Below, piece by piece: positions 17,937-26,754 of a DNA stretch of 64,000 nt. The notes beneath the pieces are model-generated. The model was not told the DNA's origin, searched no databases, and worked only from the letters and a program-made list of their open reading frames with translations. Source of the stretch: Actinomycetota bacterium (GTDB lineage: Bacteria; Actinomycetota; Humimicrobiia; Hakubellales; JAMDDV01). Numbering within the stretch: the stretch's first letter is position 1; each line of letters begins with the position of its first letter. The stretch lies in assembly GCA_023488455.1 (NCBI GenBank), contig JAMDDV010000015.1:74672-138671 (forward strand), read 5' to 3'. Made by a program: the position numbers and the translations under genes.

Positions 17937-18842
17937 CTTTCTTGCTTTCTTTCTCTTAAGGATTTAGCCAACCATAATATTGAGTGGATGACAAAAGGTC
18001 CGAAAACCCCGATTATAAATATTATCATCGCCATGTTGACCCAGAAAAATAGCGGCTCCTTACTGGGACTGTCATAACGCAAATGTATTTTAAACTGTGA
18101 GAAATTTGCATTTGCCTGAGGATGGCATTTCTGACATGTGGCCAGGATATTTGTCGGGTTTACCGTCGACTGTGGATCGCTCCCGGGAAGAATCTTATGG
18201 CTGCCGTGGCAATCCGAACAAAGTGGCGACGTCCTCTGCCTTCAGTTTATATTCTTTACCATGATAGTTATTGTAATACGTCTTAGCAGCATCCTCGTGA
18301 CATGATGTACATTTATTGATTATCTCCCGCTTATACTGGACGTTCTCCACTTTTAAAATCCCATGGCTGCCATGACACGTGACACATGTCGGCGCTTGCT
18401 CAGTCTGTCCCTCAGAAACCAATTTACCATGATAGCTCTGTCCAAACATCTCATAATTTTTCGCATGACAGACCTTGCAGGACTTTCCGGGATCTGAATA
18501 CTCGGACTTCACCTCTTGTTTTTCATGTGGAACCTTGGTGACAGTTATATGACATTCAATACAGGGCAGCGCTTTATGAACAGAATTCCCATAAACTTCT
18601 GGATCAACAAAAAATATCGCCTGATCAGCAAATTCAGGCTTACCGTGGCAAACAAGACACTAATTATCTCCAGTCACATCGCCAGGCGCCTGACTGCTTG
18701 CTGCATTATCTCCTGCTTCCTGCTGGGCAAATGCTGAGGAGGGAACAAATAAGATCAGGAGTAAAGCTATTATTCCTGATAACAGTGCGATATTTATAGC
18801 GAGTTCTTCCGCTCTTCTATTTCTTTCTTTCTTTATAGCCAC
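17933..18842 (-). pseudogene. Seven-heme membrane cytochrome c, interrupted by a stop and a frameshift
   Basis: The reading frame starts at GTG 18842 with a signal-like helix ending PSSAFA, reaches an in-frame TAG at 18660-18662, then continues in the same frame. It carries CLVCH, CIECH, CKVCH, CVTCH and CTSCH, then shifts frame at the T-run at 18220-18222, after which CSDCH, CQKCH and a C-terminal membrane helix follow in the +1 frame. Removing one T and replacing the TAG restores one protein of about 300 residues ending inside the cytochrome b start codon. This is either a recently inactivated gene or sequence error; both neighbours are intact. Confidence 0.75.
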
Positions 18843-18844
18843 TG

Positions 18845-19858
18845 CTAAATTTCATTACCCACTTCATCATCATCATCTGTGCCGCTGTGACATTTCTCAC
18901 AAAAACTATGCGAATGACACGGCAGGCAGGTATCAGAATTAGCCTTCGCCACCTGAGGATGTGTTTGAAGCCAATCCGCAGGGTGATCTATCTTATGACA
19001 TGTATTGCAAAACTCCTCTTTATCATGGCACTCATAACAGGTGTTTTCCTTCTCAACTGTAACAGCCCCATGCGAATATTGCCAATCCGCAGTATGGGAA
19101 GGCGGACGCTTCGAATGGCAATCTTCACAGAATTTCGATGATGGAGTATGGCACCGCAGGCAATCATCCTGATTTTGTAGTGCTATCGCCCCATGAGTTT
19201 CAATAAAGTTCGCTACATGTGTCGGCGGAGGCGCCTGTGCTTTATGGCATGTCTCGCACGAATTGGGCGCATTCTTGCCATCGTGGCACATATAGCAGAA
19301 ATCCATGGACGGCAGTGTATTACCTGGAGCACCATGAACCACAAGCGAATGGCAGTCGGCACACTTTAAATTTCTGAACTCAATATGCTGTTTATGTGGG
19401 ATGATCAGGTCTCCAGAGGCTGAAACTTTCCTATCTGCGGTATGACAATTTAAACAGTTTTCGTTTCCCGGCCTACCAACCCCTGGTCCTAATTTAGGTT
19501 CTCCAAAAAAATGGATGTAAACTTCTTTTAATGACTGGCCTTTATGCACGACCTGGTTCCAGGCGCCCGGTTTCACATGACACTGGATACAGTTGACCTT
19601 AGAATGAGTCGAAACCTTCCATGACGCTACTACTGCATCCATTGTGTGGCAACTCTGGCAGAACGAGTTCGTGGAAGTATACGCAATTGGTACGACTACG
19701 AGTATTATAAAAAGGGTGACAATTCCAACTAATGAAGTAAATAAAAAAACAGCTAACCTTCTTCTTGATGCATGAAGCGCTGGGGGTTCTTCGTCAGGAG
19801 GGATATCTGAGCTTCTAAACAACCACCTCTCAAATCTCTCTATTAAACCAGGACTCAA
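18845..19858 (-). CDS. Dodecaheme NapC/NirT-like c-type cytochrome
   Basis: The 337-residue protein has one membrane anchor (about residues 32-55), then twelve CxxCH heme motifs, from CQSCH near residue 67 to CEKCH near the C-terminus. The first two, CQSCHTMD and CIQCH, with the following spacing resemble NapC/NirT quinol dehydrogenases. The extra eight or so make a long electron wire, with many H residues as distal ligands. The gene begins the cytochrome operon and is three bases from the next frame. It likely passes electrons between quinones and extracytoplasmic acceptors. Confidence 0.87.
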   Translation of the reverse strand: MSPGLIERFERWLFRSSDIPPDEEPPALHASRRRLAVFLFTSLVGIVTLFIILVVVPIAYTSTNSFCQSCHTMDAVVASWKVSTHSKVNCIQCHVKPGAWNQVVHKGQSLKEVYIHFFGEPKLGPGVGRPGNENCLNCHTADRKVSASGDLIIPHKQHIEFRNLKCADCHSLVVHGAPGNTLPSMDFCYMCHDGKNAPNSCETCHKAQAPPPTHVANFIETHGAIALQNQDDCLRCHTPSSKFCEDCHSKRPPSHTADWQYSHGAVTVEKENTCYECHDKEEFCNTCHKIDHPADWLQTHPQVAKANSDTCLPCHSHSFCEKCHSGTDDDDEVGNEI

Positions 19859-19903
19859 ATCTCACTTCCTTCCCAGCTGTAAACATCGATAACAACTGAT
19901 TAA

Positions 19904-19931
19904 ATTATAATTCAAAAGAATATTTTCACAA
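19904..19931 (-). promoter_or_regulatory. Promoter of the cytochrome operon
   Basis: On the minus strand TTGTGA (19931-19926) and TATAAT (19909-19904) are 16 bp apart, upstream of the dodecaheme cytochrome start at 19858. The plus-strand epimerase gene diverges from the same region. Confidence 0.45.
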
Positions 19932-20054
19932 ATAAATTTCTGTTATTACTTATAACTTTCAAAGTCTGGATTCAAGGTACGCAACTGATTAATTCCCATG
20001 ATGTATGTTATCATTTGAAGGCACTTTTAAGAGAAAACTTCGGGAGCACTTGAT

Positions 20055-21038
20055 ATGAAAATACTCGTAACGGGAAGCACGGGGTATCTCGGGAGCAACT
20101 TAACAAGAAGACTTGTCAGGGACGGCCATGAGGTCAGGACCTTTGCAAGAAAAAACAGCCCGAACCTGAAAAACCTCGATGATCTCGACGTTGAAATGGC
20201 TTACGGTGATCTGACCGATGAAGAAAGCATTAAAAACGCTATTAAAAATATCAACGTCGTTTTCCATATCGGTGCGATATATAGAGAAGCCAAGGTCAAA
20301 GAGCAGTACTATTTTGATGTGAATGCCGAGGGGACCAGGCGCATGCTCGAAGCCTCCCTCAAGGGCGGAGTGGAGCATTTCATCCACTGCAGCACCATAG
20401 GAGTGCTTGGTGGCCCAAAGGTGCTGCCAGCGAATGAAGATTCTCCGTATAACCCCGGCGACCCCTATCAAAGAAGCAAGGTTGAGGGAGAAAAAATAGC
20501 ACTTGAATTCCACAAAAAGAACAGTTTACCGGTAACAGTAATAAGACCTGGAGCAATCTACGGACCAGGTGACCTCAGGATGCTGAAAATGTTCAGGATG
20601 ATTGCAAACAGAAGGTTTATCATGCTCGGCAGCGGAAATGCGTATTTGCACCAGGTATACATAGATGACCTCGTCGATGGGTTCTTGCTTGGATGGAAGA
20701 AAAAAAATTCGATAGGTAACGTCTACATAATAGAAGGGCCGGACTACGTTACTTTAAATGAACTTGCAGCAATAATTGCTGCTGAGTTCAATGTTCCTTC
20801 CCCAAAACTTCACCTTCCTGCCAAGCCGTTCCAGATACTTGGCACCATAACCGAAAAAATATTCATCCCGCTTGGCTTAGAGCCTCCAATATACAGACGA
20901 AGGGTCGATTTCTTCACCAAGAGCAGGGCTTTCGACATAAGCAAGGCCAGAAAAGAGCTCGGATACGACCCCAAATTTGATATAAGAAAAGGCGTCCACG
21001 AAACTGCAAAATGGTACAGAGAAAAGGGCTACATTTAA
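20055..21038 (+). CDS. NAD-dependent epimerase/dehydratase (extended SDR)
   Basis: The 327-residue protein has the N-terminal Rossmann motif GSTGYLGSNL (GxxGxxG), a DLTDEESI segment, the catalytic YQRSKVEGEK (YxxxK) and RPGAIYGPGD of extended short-chain dehydrogenases. It resembles dihydroflavonol-4-reductase/NAD-dependent epimerase types acting on nucleotide sugars, hopanoid precursors or steroids. The substrate cannot be decided. GGGAGCACTTGAT precedes the ATG. It is a single gene between two minus-strand operons. Confidence 0.85.
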   Translation: MKILVTGSTGYLGSNLTRRLVRDGHEVRTFARKNSPNLKNLDDLDVEMAYGDLTDEESIKNAIKNINVVFHIGAIYREAKVKEQYYFDVNAEGTRRMLEASLKGGVEHFIHCSTIGVLGGPKVLPANEDSPYNPGDPYQRSKVEGEKIALEFHKKNSLPVTVIRPGAIYGPGDLRMLKMFRMIANRRFIMLGSGNAYLHQVYIDDLVDGFLLGWKKKNSIGNVYIIEGPDYVTLNELAAIIAAEFNVPSPKLHLPAKPFQILGTITEKIFIPLGLEPPIYRRRVDFFTKSRAFDISKARKELGYDPKFDIRKGVHETAKWYREKGYI

Positions 21039-21077
21039 ATTAGTCCGATAAACCGTAATCAATTACACTATGTAAAA

Positions 21078-21224
21078 CTACTGCCTTTTCTCCAATTCTT
21101 TTTTGACAGCTTTCAGTTCATCACCTATCTTCTTCTGTTTATTAGCAAGATAGAGCATATAAGCTAACAGTAAAAGCCATATAAATCCATAGGCGAAAAA
21201 TACGTATATCAATCCACTGTTCAT
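21078..21224 (-). CDS. ccmD: Heme exporter protein CcmD
   Basis: A 48-residue frame starts immediately after the ccmC stop, with GGAGGAGTAA as ribosome site. It has one N-terminal hydrophobic helix (YVFFAYGFIWLLLLAY) followed by a Lys/Glu-rich cytoplasmic tail (KQKKIGDELKAVKKELEK). Size, topology and place after ccmC are exactly those of CcmD, which helps release holo-CcmE from the CcmABC complex. It is last in the ccm operon seen here. Confidence 0.85.
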   Translation of the reverse strand: MNSGLIYVFFAYGFIWLLLLAYMLYLANKQKKIGDELKAVKKELEKRQ

Positions 21225-21905
21225 TTACTCCTCCATTCTCTCGCTAAAAATCTGTTTTATGTCCTCCAGCTCCTCTGACTGCATTTCGATGCCTATCTTC
21301 ATCCACACGTAAGCAAAAAACAGGGCTGTAAACGTAATCAAAGATAATATGAAAGTCAAAAGCATCGGAGGTGACATGCCCGATGACTGTGTGGTTATGA
21401 GCAATGGATGGAGGGTACGCCACCACCTTATCGCCATGAAGACGATTGGGACATCAACAAACCCAAATATCGCAAATACTGCAGAAAGAGTAGCCTTTCT
21501 CTCCGGTTCCCGTGAATAGACCCTGATCAGCATGTAGCCGGCATATATACACCATAGGATCAATGCTGTTGTAAGCCTCGGGTCCCATGTCCACCATATA
21601 CCCCAGGTGGGCTTTGACCAGAGTACGCCGGTTACCATCAGTATTGTCAAATATATGAAGGAGACCTCAGCATAGCTCGATGCCAGGAGATCGATCTTTC
21701 TGGTCTTCTTCATCAGGTAAAGTATGCTGAAAATAAAGGTTATGAAAAAACCGACAAATGAAACCCATGCAGAAGAAACGTGATAGTAAAATATCTTCTG
21801 GCTGACACCAAGATTCTTATCGATTGGCGACCGGGCAAAAATGAGGTAAATCGAGGTTATAATAAGAACAAATGTAATTATCAATAACGTTCTCTTCACA
21901 ACCAT
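21225..21905 (-). CDS. ccmC: Heme exporter/heme-handling protein CcmC
   Basis: The product (226 residues from ATG 21905, which has AAAGGAGAGGG upstream) has six hydrophobic helices and the tryptophan-rich heme-handling motif TWGIWWTWDPRLT. CcmC presents heme to CcmE on the outer face of the membrane. A longer frame could begin at 22019 inside ccmB, but the ribosome site favours 21905. It precedes ccmD by translational coupling. Confidence 0.92.
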   Translation of the reverse strand: MVVKRTLLIITFVLIITSIYLIFARSPIDKNLGVSQKIFYYHVSSAWVSFVGFFITFIFSILYLMKKTRKIDLLASSYAEVSFIYLTILMVTGVLWSKPTWGIWWTWDPRLTTALILWCIYAGYMLIRVYSREPERKATLSAVFAIFGFVDVPIVFMAIRWWRTLHPLLITTQSSGMSPPMLLTFILSLITFTALFFAYVWMKIGIEMQSEELEDIKQIFSERMEE

Positions 21906-21921
21906 CCCTCTCCTTTTTCGC

Positions 21922-22599
21922 TCACTCAATAACATAATCAAATAACATGATTGATAACACAAAAAAAATGGCACAGTATACAGCAAGAATTCTGAGCATG
22001 CCGGATGTCTCAATCCCAAGGGCGGGGTTAAGGTATGCCGAGGAAAGCCTCACGGTTATGATCAGGACCGGCATCACAAGCGGAAAGAATATCACCGGCA
22101 ACAGCATCTCGCTTGCACGGACATTCGAAGCCAATGCAGCCAGGAACGTGCCCACCGAGATCATGCCAAAATCACCAAGGAGAACTATACCCAGGAACTT
22201 GACGAATCCACCTTTCAGGTCAAAATTAAATAGGACTATAAATATCGGGATTGAAATCGCCTGCAGCACTATTACAAAAAAATAATTCGCGATCAACTTA
22301 CCCAGGTAGATCGAGCTCCTGTCAATGGGTGAGATTAAAAGCGCCTCTATTGCTGAGTTCTTCTTTTCCCTGGCAAATGATCTATTCAACAGCAGCACGC
22401 TTGCAAAATAATATGTTGCCCAGAGAATCCCCGGAGCTGCCATAGCTATAAACTCATCTCCCAGGTCAAGGGCAAAGCCAAATATTAGCATAACTGCGAC
22501 AGAAAACACCACAACCGTCGAGATTGTCTCTCGCGTCCTTAGCTCGGACACCACATCTTTCCTGGCTATCAAAAAAGCTGCTGTTATAAAACTTTTCAT
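21922..22599 (-). CDS. ccmB: Heme exporter permease CcmB
   Basis: The 225-residue protein has six hydrophobic segments and the CcmB N-terminus (AARKDVVSELRTRETIS-like stretch) with the EKKNSAIEALLISPIDR loop. With CcmA it forms the ABC-type part of the complex that recharges or releases heme-loaded CcmE. It is placed between ccmA and ccmC with short gaps, as in typical System I operons. Confidence 0.92.
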   Translation of the reverse strand: MKSFITAAFLIARKDVVSELRTRETISTVVVFSVAVMLIFGFALDLGDEFIAMAAPGILWATYYFASVLLLNRSFAREKKNSAIEALLISPIDRSSIYLGKLIANYFFVIVLQAISIPIFIVLFNFDLKGGFVKFLGIVLLGDFGMISVGTFLAALASNVRASEMLLPVIFFPLVMPVLIITVRLSSAYLNPALGIETSGMLRILAVYCAIFFVLSIMLFDYVIE

Positions 22600-22622
22600 T
22601 CCCCTCTTCCCTTAGGACCTCC

Positions 22623-23339
22623 TCAACCAGCACTTGCGCATTGATAGACCTCCCTCACTCTTTCCTCAGAAAGGTTCGACAGCTTTTCTTGCATGACGAC
22701 ACTGCCACAGTAGATGATGATAGCCCGACTGGCAAGGCTTCTAGCCTCGCTTATGTCGTGAGTGGCCATTAGAACTGTCCTGCCTTTGTAATTCAGTTCT
22801 CTCAGAGTTCGCGAAAAAACATCGCGCGAGGAGATATCGAGACCAGTAAAAGGCTCATCAAGGAGCAGGATCTGGGGATCATGAACAAGAGATCTGGCAA
22901 TCGAAAGGCGCTGGCTCATCCCCCTGGAAAATGATCGAACCAGCTGGTTCCTGCTCAGGGTCAACCCCGCCTCGTCCAATAGTTGCTCCGAAATCGCAAC
23001 TGGATTGGGTACCTCGAACAACTTTGCGAAAAAAAGCAGGTTTTCGAACGCCGTAAGTTCATCATAAAGGTAATTCGAATGTGAGATAACTCCTATCTTT
23101 GCTGCTGCTCTGGATCTGTTCCTGCGAATATCCTCCCCACTCAGGATCACCTCACCACCAGACTGCTGCATAAGTCCGCATATTATCTTGAAAAGCGTGG
23201 ACTTCCCCGCCCCGTTTGGTCCAAGCATGCAGACAAACTCACCAGCATAAACCTCAAAACTGATATCCTTAAGCGCGCTGAAATGACCAAAAACCTTTTT
23301 TATTCCTCTTATGGAAATAAGCGGACTACTATCCTGCAC
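22623..23339 (-). CDS. ccmA: Heme ABC exporter ATP-binding protein CcmA
   Basis: The product has Walker A (GPNGAGKSTLFK), the ABC signature in SRGMSQRLSIARSL, Walker B (QILLLDEPFTGLD) and the switch H in THDISEAR. It powers holo-CcmE release during cytochrome c maturation. I prefer GTG 23339 (with GAGGTG upstream) to the further upstream GTG 23366; either start lies inside the 3' end of ccmF, so translation is coupled. Confidence 0.92.
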   Translation of the reverse strand: MQDSSPLISIRGIKKVFGHFSALKDISFEVYAGEFVCMLGPNGAGKSTLFKIICGLMQQSGGEVILSGEDIRRNRSRAAAKIGVISHSNYLYDELTAFENLLFFAKLFEVPNPVAISEQLLDEAGLTLSRNQLVRSFSRGMSQRLSIARSLVHDPQILLLDEPFTGLDISSRDVFSRTLRELNYKGRTVLMATHDISEARSLASRAIIIYCGSVVMQEKLSNLSEERVREVYQCASAG

Positions 23340-25299
23340 GCCGCACCTCAGGAGTAATTTTTTCACGCTCAGCCTTGGGAAGCAAGGTAACCAACGCGCC
23401 CATGATGATCAAGTATCCACCAATCCAAATATATATAACAAGCGGATTGAGATAGACTTTAAATGTAGCAAGTCCCGTCTCCTCAAATGATGCAAGAATT
23501 ACGTAAATGTCTTCTGCAGCAGTTGACTTCGTTACAACCTCGCTTATGGGCTCCTCCCAGGTCGGATAAAAAACCATGCTTGGCACAAGAGTCGCCACAC
23601 GTCGCTCACCTTTCATCACAGATAAATGGGCATCAACAACATAGCGATTGTTTTGCGTCCCGAAGTCATTCAGTACCTCGTATTTCAATTCGTATCTACC
23701 TATTCCCACGCTCTGACCAGGTTCAAGCGAAGCAGTTGCCTCTTTTTTATAGATGCTGGAGCCCAGCACTCCCATCAGTACAAGGATCACACCGGTATGT
23801 ACAATGTAGGCGCCAATCTTCCTGTGGTTTTGTAACAGAATCCGCATGAAGTTATAGCGGTCGCCACTTCTGCTCCGGCCTTCCCTTCTAAAAATAAAAT
23901 AGAATTCGACAATAGAAGTCATAACGGTGAAAGAGAGAACCCCGAATGCAAACGGTGCGTACAGCGGCTTCATACCAAAGATGAACAGCAATGTGAAAAC
24001 AACAACGAACACGGCTATCGGCAATATTAATTTTCTTGCGATATCCCCAAAACCGCCCCTACCCCAACGAATTAACTGGCATAGACCCAGGACTGCAGTC
24101 AGGATAAAGGCAAGAGGACCGGCAGTGAGATTATAGAAATGCTGAGACAGCGACGGCGTCTCCCCTACTTCTCCCCTTCCGTAAAGCGGATACAGGGTAC
24201 CGAGCAGTACGATCACGGTGACCCCGACCAGGATCAGGTTATTCAGGAAAAACGTTCCCTCCTTGGAAAAGTACGAATTGATCAGTCTCTTCGAGGACAG
24301 CTCCTTGAAGTTAAGTACGACCAGCCAGATCACTGCCAGTAAGATCAGTGCCATCAGAACGATGAATATCACCCCAAGCCCTGTATCTGGAAATGCATGA
24401 ACTGATGAGATCATCCCGGAACGGGTCAAGAACGTGCCAAATATCACCAAAAGAAACGTCAGCGACCCAAGAAACACGTTCCACAATTTAAAACTGCCAC
24501 GCCTGATCTGGATTAGTGAGGAGTGCAGGAGAGCAGTACCTGTCAACCAGGGCAGCAGCGACGCGTTTTCAACTGGGTCCCATGCCCAGTAACCACCCCA
24601 ACCTAGCTCCACATATGCCCACTGCGCGCCAAGCAGTATTCCAATGCCCAAGAAAACCCACGAAGCCATGCTCCAGGCCCTCGAGTTTTCCAACCACGCG
24701 CCGGAGGAGTCCCTTCTTATCAATGCAGAGATGAGATAGGCGAACGGGACAGCATACCCGATGTAGCCCAGATAGGTGAAAGGAGGATGAAATACCATCC
24801 CAACGTTCTGAAGTAACGGGTTCATGCCCCTCCCATCAGCCGGAAAGATTGGCGCCAGTCTAAATGGGTTCGTTCTGAAAATTATTATCACTAGAAAAAA
24901 GACGCTGATGATATTCATGACAAGTGGCACCAGTGCCGAGTCAAGAGTATCCTTAAATCGGCTTCTTACAACCATAATGGTGATGAAGAGAAGCGTTATC
25001 CATTCCCAGAACAAAAGCGACCCATCCATCCCAGCCCACAGCGCAGTAATTGTGTAGAATAGTGGGAGATCCCTGCTGGTATAGTCCGCTACGTACTCAA
25101 CCTGAAAGTTACGGGAAACCAACAGATAAAGCAGGATTCCTATAGATATCGTCATGAGGATGAAGGATACTATGCTGCCGCCCTTGCCTGCTTCCAGGAA
25201 AGCTCGATTTTTGTTTTTCAGGCCTGCCGCATAAAGAACTATCGTCACTACAGTGACAATTGCAGCAAATATAATGGTGATGTAACCAAAATTAGGCAT
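23329..25299 (-). CDS. ccmF: Cytochrome c heme lyase subunit CcmF
   Basis: The 656-residue multi-spanning protein has the CcmF/CcsA tryptophan motif WGGYWAWDPVENASLLPWL and periplasmic histidines such as FHPPFTYLGY and SSVHAFPD. CcmF transfers heme from CcmE to apocytochrome. It is followed by ccmA and preceded by ccmE. No ccmG or ccmH is adjacent, which matters because the CcmE here is the Cys-type variant. Confidence 0.93.
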   Translation of the reverse strand: MPNFGYITIIFAAIVTVVTIVLYAAGLKNKNRAFLEAGKGGSIVSFILMTISIGILLYLLVSRNFQVEYVADYTSRDLPLFYTITALWAGMDGSLLFWEWITLLFITIMVVRSRFKDTLDSALVPLVMNIISVFFLVIIIFRTNPFRLAPIFPADGRGMNPLLQNVGMVFHPPFTYLGYIGYAVPFAYLISALIRRDSSGAWLENSRAWSMASWVFLGIGILLGAQWAYVELGWGGYWAWDPVENASLLPWLTGTALLHSSLIQIRRGSFKLWNVFLGSLTFLLVIFGTFLTRSGMISSVHAFPDTGLGVIFIVLMALILLAVIWLVVLNFKELSSKRLINSYFSKEGTFFLNNLILVGVTVIVLLGTLYPLYGRGEVGETPSLSQHFYNLTAGPLAFILTAVLGLCQLIRWGRGGFGDIARKLILPIAVFVVVFTLLFIFGMKPLYAPFAFGVLSFTVMTSIVEFYFIFRREGRSRSGDRYNFMRILLQNHRKIGAYIVHTGVILVLMGVLGSSIYKKEATASLEPGQSVGIGRYELKYEVLNDFGTQNNRYVVDAHLSVMKGERRVATLVPSMVFYPTWEEPISEVVTKSTAAEDIYVILASFEETGLATFKVYLNPLVIYIWIGGYLIIMGALVTLLPKAEREKITPEVRRAG

Positions 25300-25315
25300 C
25301 TATATCCCAGGTTCG

Positions 25316-25696
25316 CTATTCGTATTTCGATGGGCATTTGGTCATGATCTTCCTCGCCAGGAATGTTCCCTCGCTCTGCATCTTGCCTTCCACGACCACC
25401 TTCGCCCCATCCACGAAATTGTCAGGGGCAACATCTCTATATACCACCGGGATGGACTTCTCACCATCCGTGATCTCGAATTTCAATGTAACAGCTTTCG
25501 CATCCCATATTATAGTGCCCGGTTTAACTGCACCATCTATCCTGAAATTCCTCTGCTGCTCAGAACCCTTCTCCACAGCTTCGGCAACTGTCAGGTAGTA
25601 CACGCTGGAACTTGATACCCCTAAAAATATCAGATATGCCACCAGTCCCATAAGGATAATCCCACCAATTATGAACTTGTAATTCAACTTCTTCAT
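25316..25696 (-). CDS. ccmE: Heme chaperone CcmE, Cys-type variant
   Basis: The 126-residue protein has an N-terminal membrane helix (residues 8-28) and the OB-fold CcmE domain (RIDGAVKPGTI, PVVYRDVAPDNF, VVVEGKMQSEGTFLARKIM). The canonical heme-binding HxxxY is replaced by TKCPSKY, that is CxxxY, at the C-terminus. Such Cys-type CcmE proteins are known from Desulfovibrio and some archaea. The gene starts the operon, transcribed away from a hypothetical plus-strand gene. Confidence 0.9.
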   Translation of the reverse strand: MKKLNYKFIIGGIILMGLVAYLIFLGVSSSSVYYLTVAEAVEKGSEQQRNFRIDGAVKPGTIIWDAKAVTLKFEITDGEKSIPVVYRDVAPDNFVDGAKVVVEGKMQSEGTFLARKIMTKCPSKYE

Positions 25697-25791
25697 CAGA
25701 GGACCTCTCCCTCAAAGCCTACTTTTGAAGTAGTATTATATAATAAGAAGCAAATATAATATTTATTATTAGTAATTATTCTAATTAACAT

Positions 25792-26748
25792 TTGTTCAGA
25801 AAAAGACGGAACTACACAAAACTAATATTGCTGCTCGTGCTGCTGTTTGCTGCACTTGCCATCGCTTCTCCTTTTGTTATTAATAAAATTCGAGGACAAT
25901 CGCAAGCCAGCCAGCAAAAAAAAGAGATTGATGTTGTCGAGACAGAACACTCAGAAGCACCAATTTCCTTAAATGAAGCATACTTTGCTGTCCATCTGCA
26001 GGATACAGATCTGCTTAAGATCCAGTCCGACACAGTCTCCGCCAACCAGGATATATTCTACGTAATAAGCTATTCAAATGGAACTGCAAGAGACAGAATA
26101 GAAATAAAATACCTTCTAAATGGAGGATTCAGAGGTATAACATTATTTAGACCAGCAACAGCAACTGGCACAAGAACGGTACTCGTCAGCCAGGCAGATC
26201 AGAATGTGGACAGTGGAGAGATAAGGGTCACAGTCTCGGTTAATCAAAAATTTGAAAAAGATGAACTCCTCTTCCTAAGCAGTAATAGCAAAAACGAGGT
26301 CAGGTACATTAACTACAATAACCAGACCGCTGGTCTATCTTTCGAATATCCCGAGTTCCTGTTGGTGGATGACAGCACACCAGGCATGGTGGTCTTTAAA
26401 GATATAAGGTCAAGCAGAACCTTCCTGGACTTGACCCTCATCCCTTACGATGGAGCATTCAATCCTGATGGTCTGCTCGATTGGTATTTTGAAAACAAAA
26501 CCAAACAAAACTTCAACAACATCAACCAGACCCATAGAGGTCACTACTCTGTTGGGCCTGTAACAGGGGCTGAGATGGAATTCAATGCGACTTCTGAAAA
26601 CGGTATTACCACCGTAATACTGTTCGCTTTCAATACGACCAGTTACTATGTTGTCTTTGATTTCCAGATAAGTGAGAAGCCAGGTGAAGAAGAGATAGAT
26701 ACGGTCAAGAACGTCCTTAACAATATAATCGTCTCAGCTCCACAGTAA
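25792..26748 (+). CDS. Membrane-anchored extracytoplasmic protein of unknown function
   Basis: The 318-residue product starts at TTG 25792 with RKRRNYTK, then one hydrophobic helix (about residues 11-30), so it is anchored with its bulk outside. The C-terminal half (GLSFEYPEFLLVDD onward, about residues 185-318) looks like a PsbP/DUF1795-type domain by eye, but I am not certain. No ribosome site precedes the TTG, and the leader is very A+T rich. It lies between the divergent ccm operon and convergent dnaN. Confidence 0.6.
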   Translation: MFRKRRNYTKLILLLVLLFAALAIASPFVINKIRGQSQASQQKKEIDVVETEHSEAPISLNEAYFAVHLQDTDLLKIQSDTVSANQDIFYVISYSNGTARDRIEIKYLLNGGFRGITLFRPATATGTRTVLVSQADQNVDSGEIRVTVSVNQKFEKDELLFLSSNSKNEVRYINYNNQTAGLSFEYPEFLLVDDSTPGMVVFKDIRSSRTFLDLTLIPYDGAFNPDGLLDWYFENKTKQNFNNINQTHRGHYSVGPVTGAEMEFNATSENGITTVILFAFNTTSYYVVFDFQISEKPGEEEIDTVKNVLNNIIVSAPQ

Positions 26749-26754
26749 TCCCAA

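Noticed and set aside
18660..18662. Pyrrolysine or other recoding of the in-frame TAG
   Set aside because: TAG is used as a normal stop by other genes here (for example parB and the PIN gene at 7383), and the same gene also has a frameshift, so decay or sequence error is simpler.
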